NCBI RefSeq assembly: GCF_030486595.1
Contig: NZ_JAUJZH010000003.1
Span: 343,977-407,976, forward strand
DNA: 64,000 nucleotides
Reading direction: 5' to 3'
Source of the DNA: Variovorax ginsengisoli
GTDB taxonomy: Bacteria > Pseudomonadota > Gammaproteobacteria > Burkholderiales > Burkholderiaceae_C
This document shows, one piece after another, positions 57,891-64,000 of this stretch. Within the stretch, counting starts at the first letter, position 1. Every line of letters starts with the position of its first letter. Below the pieces are notes generated by a model. The model saw only the letters and a list, made by a program, of their open reading frames with translations, was not told the DNA's origin and made no database searches. Made by a program: the position numbers and the translations under genes.

Positions 57891-58283
57891 ATGAACCAGG
57901 ACCTGACCCCGGTCCACGTCTTCACCGTCATCGCCTCCTCAGTGTTTGGCGTCCAGATGGCGGTGATCATCGGTCCGTACATCGTGATCGGCATCGGCGC
58001 CATGGGCGGCGCGGCCGTCATGATCCTTCAGCGCTCTGGCGACGGGAACGTCCGGGCCTTCGTCTACTTCCTGGCGTCGACGGCGCTGGCGGTGCTGCTG
58101 ACGGTGCCGCTGTCGATGATGGCGGCGCTGGCCTACGAGCCCATCAATGCGACTTGGCTATTCGCACCGGTGTCCTTTGGCCTCGGCTTCCTCGGCGACA
58201 AGTGGCCTGCGGTGTTGGCTTGGTGCGGCGCCAAGATCAGCGCCTTCGTCGATGTGCTCATCGCCGCGCGAGGAGCGAAGTGA
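57891..58283 (+). CDS. membrane protein, candidate holin
   Basis: Its 130 residues carry three hydrophobic segments: VFGVQMAVIIGPYIVIGIGA, FLASTALAVLLTVPLSMMAA and WLFAPVSFGLGFLGD. Position directly before the second membrane protein and the endolysin suggests a class I holin. Start ATG 57891; there is a 25-base gap after the fibre gene. Confidence 0.6.
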   Translation: MNQDLTPVHVFTVIASSVFGVQMAVIIGPYIVIGIGAMGGAAVMILQRSGDGNVRAFVYFLASTALAVLLTVPLSMMAALAYEPINATWLFAPVSFGLGFLGDKWPAVLAWCGAKISAFVDVLIAARGAK

Positions 58284-58585
58284 TGGACCCGCAGTACTTC
58301 CCGATCGGCCTGAACGGCCTGGTCTGCGCCGCGATCGTGTTCGTCTGCATCTGCCGGCTCGACAAGATCGACAAGCGGGTGCTGCTGCGCGTGGGCTCCC
58401 AATATGTCGTGCTGGTCATGGCCGCCGCCGGCTTTGGCGCCTCGCCGTGGCTGTTCGACATGCCGGGCTGGCCCTCGGTCTTCTTCTCGGGGTCCGTGCT
58501 GTACATGCTCTGGTCCGACAGCTACCAGTGGCGGCACGGCCCGCCTGAATCCGCCACCGGCCCTGCGCCACTCTCGGAGATCTGA
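58283..58585 (+). CDS. second membrane protein of the lysis cassette (100 aa)
   Basis: Segments GLNGLVCAAIVFVCICRL, QYVVLVMAAAGFGASPWLFD and VFFSGSVLYMLW suggest two or three membrane spans, with a soluble C terminus. It overlaps the preceding gene by one base and abuts the endolysin. It may be the antiholin or the main holin. Confidence 0.6.
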   Translation: MDPQYFPIGLNGLVCAAIVFVCICRLDKIDKRVLLRVGSQYVVLVMAAAGFGASPWLFDMPGWPSVFFSGSVLYMLWSDSYQWRHGPPESATGPAPLSEI

Positions 58586-59146
58586 ATGGATGCAACCACC
58601 CTTGCGCGCTGCACCGGCGCGCGGCTCGACCGTGCCCAACTCATGGCCGAAGCGATCAGCAGCGCGATGGATGCCTACGAGATCACTACCCGCGCGCGCC
58701 AGGGCATGTTCCTGGCGAACGTCGGCCACGAGACCACCAGGCTCCGCTACCTGGCCGAGCTCGGCGGCGACGATTACCTGAGCCGCTACAACGGCCGGCT
58801 GGACCTCGGCAACACGCAGCCGGGCGACGGGCCCCGGTACAAGGGCAGGGGGCTACTGCAGACGACCGGCCGGGCGAACTACCGCGCCTTGACCAAGCGC
58901 CTGCGCGCCCGCGGCATCGACTGCCCCGACTTCGAGGCCGAGCCCGCCAAGCTCGAGCTGCCGCAGTGGGCCGCCCTGTCGGCAGCCGACTACGTGGGCA
59001 TGCGCAACCTGAACCCCAAGGCGGATGCCGGCGACTTCCTGGGCTACTGCGTCGGCATCAACGGCAAGAACAAGGCCACAGGCCTCCCGAACGGCTGGAG
59101 TGAGCGCACGGACCTGTGGGTCGATGCGCAGAGGGCGCTGGCGTGA
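58586..59146 (+). CDS. GH19-type endolysin
   Basis: The 186-residue product is a family 19 lysozyme/chitinase: MFLANVGHETTRLRYLAELG with catalytic Glu, RYKGRGLLQTTGRANYRALT with the second acidic/glycan-binding block. No signal sequence or SAR segment, so it depends on a holin for release. It starts directly after the previous stop. Confidence 0.88.
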   Translation: MDATTLARCTGARLDRAQLMAEAISSAMDAYEITTRARQGMFLANVGHETTRLRYLAELGGDDYLSRYNGRLDLGNTQPGDGPRYKGRGLLQTTGRANYRALTKRLRARGIDCPDFEAEPAKLELPQWAALSAADYVGMRNLNPKADAGDFLGYCVGINGKNKATGLPNGWSERTDLWVDAQRALA

Positions 59147-59679
59147 GCTTCCTCTACACCTGGGCCGCCGGCAAGGTAGGCTGGCTGGCGATCATCGGCG
59201 CGCTGCTCGCCGTCGTGATGTTTGACCAGGTGAGCGTGAGCAACGCCCGTGCCGGCGCCGACCGCGCGCGCACCGAGCTGGCCAGCTACCGAGCAACACA
59301 GGCGGAGGCCGGCCGCCTGGCCGAGCGCTCGCGCCGCGAGACAGAACAACGATGGACCCGAGCGGTCGAAGGAGTGGCGAATGATGGGCAGAAGCAGATC
59401 GATGTGGCGCGCGCCGATGCTGACCGCGCTGGTGTTGCTGAGCGCCGGCTGCAGCAGCGTGTCTCCGCCTTCCTCGCTGCCATCCGTGGAGCCGCCGCGG
59501 ATTCCGGCATTGCCGCCACAGGGCCGGCAGCCGCAGACCCCGCCGTTCTGCTTGCCGACCTGTTCGGCCGCGCTCGAGAAAGAGCTCGGCTCTTGGGAGA
59601 GTTCGCTGACGATGCCCACGCGCGCGGTCGCACCTGCGAGCGCTACGCCGACGAATTGCAATCCGCAGGCGGGCATTAA
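59143..59679 (+). CDS. inner-membrane spanin (Rz-like)
   Basis: The 178-residue product has an N-terminal anchor (VGWLAIIGALLAVVMFDQV) and a periplasmic coiled coil (ADRARTELASYRATQAEAGR, RDADRAG-type repeats). It would pair with the outer-membrane lipoprotein coded within it. GTG start overlaps the endolysin stop (GTGA). Confidence 0.78.
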   Translation: MSFLYTWAAGKVGWLAIIGALLAVVMFDQVSVSNARAGADRARTELASYRATQAEAGRLAERSRRETEQRWTRAVEGVANDGQKQIDVARADADRAGVAERRLQQRVSAFLAAIRGAAADSGIAATGPAAADPAVLLADLFGRARERARLLGEFADDAHARGRTCERYADELQSAGGH

Positions 59680-59695
59680 GTCACAGCGATGTTGA
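59381..59695 (+). CDS. outer-membrane spanin lipoprotein (Rz1-like), nested
   Basis: In the +1 frame inside Rz, the product has signal RAPMLTALVLLSAGC with lipobox LSAGC. A proline-rich part follows (SPPSSLPSVEPPRIPALPPQ), as in Rz1. Starts at 59381 or 59384 (tandem ATGs). It extends 16 bases past the Rz stop. It would span the periplasm with Rz to fuse the membranes at lysis. Confidence 0.75.
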   Translation: MMGRSRSMWRAPMLTALVLLSAGCSSVSPPSSLPSVEPPRIPALPPQGRQPQTPPFCLPTCSAALEKELGSWESSLTMPTRAVAPASATPTNCNPQAGIKSQRC

Positions 59696-59730
59696 GCCGG
59701 GGCGCCCGGGTCGCCGTCTACACTCCCGGC

Positions 59731-60405
59731 ATGTCAAAAGCCGGCGAGATCACTTTCTTTGCAGCCTTGCCCGCAGTCGAACTGCAGCAGGCGATTGCTA
59801 AACCGTTCGGCCACCCAGAGCGGGCTGACTTGCTGGCCAATCTGGCGGGCGTGTTTCAGCACCTGCCACCTCCACCGGCGCGGATCCTCGACATGGGTTG
59901 CGGGACTGGGTGGACCTCCATCGCTTTCGCTCGAGCCGGGTACGACGTTTTGGGCGTCGACATCGCGGATGATGCCGTCCGGATCGCGAGGCAACAGGCG
60001 GAAGGCCTCTCGGCGCGCTTCGAGGCGTTGGACTACGAGTCGATCAATGAGGCCAACTTTGACGCAGTCGTGTTCTTTGACTGCCTTCATCATGCCGAAG
60101 ACCCGGCGCTGGCCGTGGCCGCGGCATTCAAGGCTCTCAAGCCCGGCGGGGTGATGATCGCCAACGAACCCGGCTTCGGGCACGGCAGCTCGCCCGATTC
60201 TGTTCGTGCGATGGAGCAGTTCGGCGTGACCGAGCGGTCCATGCCCTCGCTGTTGATCCGGCGTCTGGCGAAGAAGGCGGGATTCACGCGCTTCGCCACC
60301 TACCCGTTGCCTCGCAACATGGTCGGGACTGGCTTCATTCGATCGGCCTACCATGCCGTCTTGGGTCGGTGGATTCGGAGCGCCTTGACCGTCGTGCATC
60401 GATAG
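59731..60405 (+). CDS. class I SAM-dependent methyltransferase
   Basis: The 224-residue product has motif I ILDMGCGTGWTSIAF, post-I VLGVDIADDAV, and VVFFDCLHHAEDPALAV, of the UbiE/small-molecule type. Substrate unknown; sugar or lipid modification is possible given the acyltransferase next to it (convergent). The ATG at 59731 is preferred over one at 59689 overlapping the Rz1 frame. Confidence 0.72.
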   Translation: MSKAGEITFFAALPAVELQQAIAKPFGHPERADLLANLAGVFQHLPPPPARILDMGCGTGWTSIAFARAGYDVLGVDIADDAVRIARQQAEGLSARFEALDYESINEANFDAVVFFDCLHHAEDPALAVAAAFKALKPGGVMIANEPGFGHGSSPDSVRAMEQFGVTERSMPSLLIRRLAKKAGFTRFATYPLPRNMVGTGFIRSAYHAVLGRWIRSALTVVHR

Positions 60406-60441
60406 GTTTTCTGGTCTCTGAGCCAGCTGCTGGTCTGTCGG

Positions 60442-62337
60442 TCACTGAGCTGTGGTCAGGAACCCCAAGGCAAAGGCCTTCGCGGCGGTGGAAGTGGGAT
60501 GGTGCGAATCCCAGTACAGGCTGTAGCCATCTTTCATCGCCGGGCAGGTGTCGACGGTGCAGAAGAAGTCGGTGCGTGAGACGTAGGTCACGTTCTTGAA
60601 ACGTCGCGCCATGGCTGCCATGCCCTCCGAGATCTCTGCCGTCTGCCACTCGAACTGGACGCGGGGAACGCTGCACGCCTCCACGTTGTTCGCCTCGATG
60701 CAGCGCGGGACGGTGTCGCGCAGCGTCGGCGAAGGCCCCATCAAGATCACCCGGCGCGCCGTCGCTGATGCCTGCGCGACGCTCCTTGCAACGCCTTCGA
60801 GCAGTTCCGTCCTGTTCGGGTAGGGCTCCCAATGGCCAACGATGACGACGGTGTCAGTCTTCCTGATCTGGGCCGCGGCAAGGTCATTGAACTTGCGGCA
60901 CGTCTCGGCCTCGATGGGGCGGGTCGGCTTCACGTTGTAGCCGAGAGCGGGTGGGCAAGCATCCCGCGACAGACTGACCCATTGCGTGCCCTCTTGCTTG
61001 GCGACCTCGGCAGCAAAGGGCCCCATCGCCCAGGCATGAGAGTCGCCCCAAACGATGACAGCGGGCTCGTCACCCTGGCGGCCGCATCCCTTCTTTGGGA
61101 ACACGTCCAGCTTGTCGCTGAAGATATATCGGCACCTCTTGGAGTCCCTTGGGTAGTCCTCGCCCGTGGCGGCGGCCAGAGGGTTGGCGTTCATTGCTAT
61201 CTGCGGGGGCGGCTCGACTGCGTTTGCCACCGCCCAAGACAGGCTGGAGAGCGAGACGCACATCGCCAGCGACCCGCCCACCAGGCGCCGGTTCGGCGTC
61301 GAGGCCTGCGGGCGGCGGAAAGGCGTCTCGATGACCCGATAGCTGCCCCAGGAAAGCGCGACTGCCAAGACGACGAGGCCGGCTCGCATCTCTGCCGGAA
61401 CTTCACCCGGGTGCAAGTTTCGGGCGATGGCCAGCATCGGCCAGTGCCACAAGTAGAGCGAGTACGAGATCAAGCCGAAGAACACGGCCGGCCTGGAGCG
61501 CAGCACCTGGCCCACCATCCCAAGCACTCCACGCGCGTGCACCGCCCAGATCAGCAGGGCGGCTCCCACCGTCCCCAGCACCACGTTGACGGCCGCCAGG
61601 CCACTCGTCGGCAGGCTGATGGCGACGATCATCAGCGCCAGACCAGCCGCGGCAACCGCTGCGGGCTTGCGCGCTACACCCCCAGCACCCAAGGCAATCA
61701 GGCCGCCGGCCGCCAGTTCCCAGAACCGGGTCGGCATTAGGTAGAAGACCGCGTTCGGATCGAGCAGGCACGTCACAGCAGCCAGCAGCACCGACACGAA
61801 GGCCGCGCACTTGATCCACCGTACAGCGTTGTCCCGTCCCCTGCCCAGCAGCAGACCGAGGGCCAACGGCCACACCAGGTAGAACTGTTCCTCGACGCCC
61901 AGGGACCACAGGTGCAGCAGCGGCAGCTTGTCGGTCGCCGGATCGAAGTAGCCGCCGGTCGTCACCTGAAAATAGGCATTAGCCGCGAAGAGCAGGGCCG
62001 CGGCCGCGGACTGCGCGGTCTCGTAAAGGACCCGGCTTCCCAGCAACACTGCGACCGCGCCCAGTGTCGCCAGGATGACGGCGACCAGCATCGGCAGGAT
62101 CCGCCGAGCGCGCCGCGCGTAGAACGCGACGATGTCGATCGTGGCCTCGGCCTCCCACTCGGCTCGCAGGAGGCTAGTGATCAGGTAGCCGGAGATGACG
62201 AAAAAGATGTCCACGCCAACGAACCCACCCGGCAGCGCCGAGGGGAAAGCGTGAAATACCACAACCGACAGCACCGCCAATGCGCGCAGGCCGTCGATCT
62301 CTGGAAGGTACGTCTGTCGGTGGTGGGCACTGGTCAT
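60442..62337 (-). CDS. OafA-type acyltransferase with C-terminal SGNH domain
   Basis: The 631-residue product has an acyltransferase-3 membrane domain (residues 1 to about 360, ten or so helices, with YLPEIDGLRALAVLSVVVFH and FFVISGYLITSLL, and His29). A periplasmic SGNH domain follows (VIVWGDSHAWAMG, WDSHHPTSTAAKAF). Such proteins O-acetylate lipopolysaccharide O-antigen and are known in lysogenic conversion. It lies after the lysis genes on the opposite strand. Start ATG 62337; a start at 62355 is possible. Confidence 0.88.
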   Translation of the reverse strand: MTSAHHRQTYLPEIDGLRALAVLSVVVFHAFPSALPGGFVGVDIFFVISGYLITSLLRAEWEAEATIDIVAFYARRARRILPMLVAVILATLGAVAVLLGSRVLYETAQSAAAALLFAANAYFQVTTGGYFDPATDKLPLLHLWSLGVEEQFYLVWPLALGLLLGRGRDNAVRWIKCAAFVSVLLAAVTCLLDPNAVFYLMPTRFWELAAGGLIALGAGGVARKPAAVAAAGLALMIVAISLPTSGLAAVNVVLGTVGAALLIWAVHARGVLGMVGQVLRSRPAVFFGLISYSLYLWHWPMLAIARNLHPGEVPAEMRAGLVVLAVALSWGSYRVIETPFRRPQASTPNRRLVGGSLAMCVSLSSLSWAVANAVEPPPQIAMNANPLAAATGEDYPRDSKRCRYIFSDKLDVFPKKGCGRQGDEPAVIVWGDSHAWAMGPFAAEVAKQEGTQWVSLSRDACPPALGYNVKPTRPIEAETCRKFNDLAAAQIRKTDTVVIVGHWEPYPNRTELLEGVARSVAQASATARRVILMGPSPTLRDTVPRCIEANNVEACSVPRVQFEWQTAEISEGMAAMARRFKNVTYVSRTDFFCTVDTCPAMKDGYSLYWDSHHPTSTAAKAFALGFLTTAQ

Positions 62338-62409
62338 GGTGCCGGATCGTATCAATCCGTTACCCGGACCGCGACGTCCACTTTAGTCCGCACGGGACGC
62401 CTGGTAGCC

Positions 62410-62655
62410 TCAGTGCGCGCCCAACTCGGCCCTGATGGCGTCGGCCGCGCTGTGGTCGTGATCGTCGATAAAGGACTCGGCGATGCAGGCGCAGCGCTCG
62501 ACGATCCTATGAGCGAAGTCGAGCAGCTTCTGGTCGAGCGGATCTCCATGCCAGATGAGCCCGGAGGCCTCAGCCGCGGCGCGGAACTCGCGCAGGGGGT
62601 CGCGGATTGGCGTGCAGCCGACTGGATCGGCGTCTTCATCTTCTTCTTGGTCCAT
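62410..62655 (-). CDS. small hypothetical protein (81 aa)
   Basis: The product (DQEEDEDADPVGCTPIRDPL, LDFAHRIVERCACIAESFID) is acidic with three Cys residues. It is the last gene of a small leftward set with DUF3606, two bases after the preceding stop. Function unknown. Confidence 0.5.
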   Translation of the reverse strand: MDQEEDEDADPVGCTPIRDPLREFRAAAEASGLIWHGDPLDQKLLDFAHRIVERCACIAESFIDDHDHSAADAIRAELGAH

Positions 62656-62657
62656 CG

Positions 62658-62852
62658 CTACTTCGGTTTCTTCTTGTTGGTTCGCGCCTGGGCCCGGGCT
62701 GCTGCCATCTTGCCCATGGCAGTCACCTTTGCAGCCGGCGCACGCTTGACCGGCTTTCTGGGCTGGCTTGCCAGCGAGCCAATCAGACGAGCGGTCTGTT
62801 CGTCGAAGGTGGGCTCGCCAGGCCCCGTTCTCGGTGCGGCCCGGGCGGTCAT
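62658..62852 (-). CDS. small basic hypothetical protein (64 aa)
   Basis: It is basic and Ala/Pro-rich (VKRAPAAKVTAMGKMAAARA, ending QARTNKKKPK). It overlaps the DUF3606 stop by four bases (ATGA), supporting translation. It may bind nucleic acid. No family recognised. Confidence 0.5.
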   Translation of the reverse strand: MTARAAPRTGPGEPTFDEQTARLIGSLASQPRKPVKRAPAAKVTAMGKMAAARAQARTNKKKPK

Positions 62853-63025
62853 TTTTTCCGAAGGTACTCGCGCACCTTCTCCGCCGAGTTGCCGACGGCA
62901 GCCACCGCGGCCTTGAGCGTCTTCTCGTCGACGCCAAGCGATTCGGTCCAGCTGCGAACCTCGTGTGGCTCGTTCAGGGCGATCAGCTTCCGGTCGAGGC
63001 CGGTCTTCTTGGGGTCGTCTGCCAT
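62849..63025 (-). CDS. DUF3606-family protein (58 aa)
   Basis: The short frame reads GLDRKLIALNEPHEVRSWTE then SLGVDEKTLKAAVAAVGNSA and EKVREYLRKK, the complete DUF3606 pattern. An AGGAG site precedes the ATG. DUF3606 proteins are small, common in soil proteobacteria, often plasmid- or stress-related; function unknown. It heads a three-gene leftward operon. Confidence 0.75.
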   Translation of the reverse strand: MADDPKKTGLDRKLIALNEPHEVRSWTESLGVDEKTLKAAVAAVGNSAEKVREYLRKK

Positions 63026-63138
63026 GTGAGTCTCCTAGTTAGATGGGAGATTTCGACGCACTCTGGGCGGCGTCGCATTCAGCAATTCGCGCCAATTTCT
63101 GACAGCCGGCGCCCTACAGGCGGTGCACTTTTTGCGAC

Positions 63139-63759
63139 ATGGACCTTGCTGACTACCCGCCGATGCTGCTCGACGAGCGGCCGCTCCCGTTGACCGCGCC
63201 CGGCTGGATCTTCGAGATCAAGTACGACGGCTACCGAATGACGGCGATGTTCGGGGACGGCAAGTGCCAGCTGCGCACCCGCAACGGCGCCGACGCGACG
63301 CGCTGGTTCCCGGAGGTGGCCAAGTCGTTGGCTGCGCTGCGCGGCGGACCCTACGTGACAGATGGCGAGGTGTGCGCGTTCGATGAGATCGGACGCTCCG
63401 ACTTCAATCGCCTCCAGGACCGCGCGCGCCGGCGCCGCTGGTACGAGGGCTGCGACCTCGTGGGCTATGCAGTGTTCGACCTGATGGTTGACCATGGAAT
63501 CGACATCACCCAGCACACGCTCCTGCAGCGCAAGGCGCTCCTCGCGGAGCTGCTGGACCCCAGTCCCGAGAACGTTTTGGCCGTGGGCCACTTCGACGAG
63601 GACATCCCGCGCATCTTCAACGACGCTGTCCTCGGCCTCAAGCTGGAGGGCCTGGTGGCCAAACGCGACGACAGCATCTACGTGCCCGGCAGCCGGAGCC
63701 GGGACTGGGTCAAGGTGAAGCGGAAGGGCGCGGTGCCGGCGGAGCGGTTCAAGCGATAG
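63139..63759 (+). CDS. minimal ATP-dependent DNA ligase (nucleotidyltransferase domain only)
   Basis: The 206-residue product has motif I EIKYDGYRMTA (adenylated Lys28), motif III-like VGYAVFDLM, motif IV LEGLVAKRDDS and motif V WVKVKRKG. It corresponds to the LigD-type ligase nucleotidyltransferase domain, and the C-terminal OB-fold is missing after motif V. Whether it ligates alone is uncertain; it may need a partner for nick binding. No Ku or LigD partner is in the window. It could be chromosomal or part of the element. Confidence 0.78.
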   Translation: MDLADYPPMLLDERPLPLTAPGWIFEIKYDGYRMTAMFGDGKCQLRTRNGADATRWFPEVAKSLAALRGGPYVTDGEVCAFDEIGRSDFNRLQDRARRRRWYEGCDLVGYAVFDLMVDHGIDITQHTLLQRKALLAELLDPSPENVLAVGHFDEDIPRIFNDAVLGLKLEGLVAKRDDSIYVPGSRSRDWVKVKRKGAVPAERFKR

Positions 63760-63775
63760 CCGCGGTCCTCTGCGA

Positions 63776-63982
63776 CTACCAGAACCGCCACCATGGTCGC
63801 CGGCCGATAGGCAATGCTGCCATCGGCGCGGCAATGGTGGTGGCCGCTTGAAATCTGCGTCTGGCTTCTGCTTCCATGACTCGGGCTTCGTGCATAGCGT
63901 TTTGGTCACCTCGCGTCGCCTGCACGCGAAGCTCTTGGCAGTTTCGGAAGAGTTCGTCGTCGGAAAGGGCTGTCGGGTCCAT
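63776..63982 (-). CDS. small hypothetical protein (68 aa)
   Basis: An acidic/basic helical N-terminal half (DPTALSDDELFRNCQELRVQ, MHEARVMEAEARRRFQAATT) is followed by a short hydrophobic part and RRPWWRFW. No family recognised. A GTG three bases earlier is an alternative start. No promoter was seen. Confidence 0.45.
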   Translation of the reverse strand: MDPTALSDDELFRNCQELRVQATRGDQNAMHEARVMEAEARRRFQAATTIAAPMAALPIGRRPWWRFW

Positions 63983-64000
63983 CACCCATTGTTGCGTGGC

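Noticed and set aside
1..64000. CRISPR arrays, insertion sequences, rRNA genes
   Set aside because: No regularly spaced direct repeats, transposase motifs or rRNA sequence were seen on reading both strands.

Overview
The window looks like a high-GC beta-proteobacterial chromosome, most likely Comamonadaceae and Variovorax-like. The evidence is the gene order gyrA - DUF2059 - serC - pheA - tyrA - aroA/cmk fusion - rpsA, the ANDERFALAA tmRNA tag, the ubiG-gph pair and a GC-rich intergenic repeat of a type I associate with that family. Taxonomy is inferred; nothing in the window names the species.

Region 1 (1-13031) is core chromosome. A leftward operon runs from gyrA through an exported DUF2059 protein, serC, pheA, tyrA and the aroA-cmk fusion to rpsA (3' end outside the window). 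It links gyrase with serine, aromatic amino acid and CMP metabolism and ribosomal protein S1. Divergently, an OmpA-family protein with its own terminator is followed by ubiG, gph and ssrA (tmRNA).

Region 2 (13032 to at least about 60400, probably further) is a siphovirus-type prophage inserted at the 3' end of ssrA. The integrase gene lies just inside the junction. A leftward operon (22195 to 13160) of tightly overlapping genes carries small proteins, a single-strand-annealing candidate, a YqaJ exonuclease, a C5-type methyltransferase-like protein, a Lar-like zinc protein, an RMF-like protein, excisionase and integrase. The switch region has four copies of an operator (consensus TTTAGCGAYNNCTAAA) at two control regions, 22.2 kb and 25.3 kb. 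Between them a cI operon carries three further genes likely to be expressed in the lysogen. Rightward from cro come a CII-type regulator, a beta-class DNA methyltransferase, replication, nuclease and small genes, and a zinc-finger protein at the usual Q position. Next are terminators and an initiator-like tRNA-Met.

The late genes (33560-59695) follow in order: metallopeptidase, DUF2280 small terminase, TerL, portal, MuF-type protein, scaffold, coat, SGNH hydrolase, head-tail connectors, a proteasome/HslV-like Ntn hydrolase, tail terminator, tail tube, frameshifted chaperone, tape measure, tail tip set with NlpC/P60, fibres, two holin candidates, GH19 endolysin and nested Rz/Rz1. Similar hairpins followed by a TCRTTTCYG-like tail recur between late genes.

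Region 3 (59731-64000) holds a SAM methyltransferase, an OafA-type acyltransferase (likely lysogenic conversion), a small leftward DUF3606 operon and a minimal ATP-dependent DNA ligase. No copy of the ssrA 3' end was seen here, so the right attachment site is probably outside the window and the phage/chromosome boundary is unresolved.
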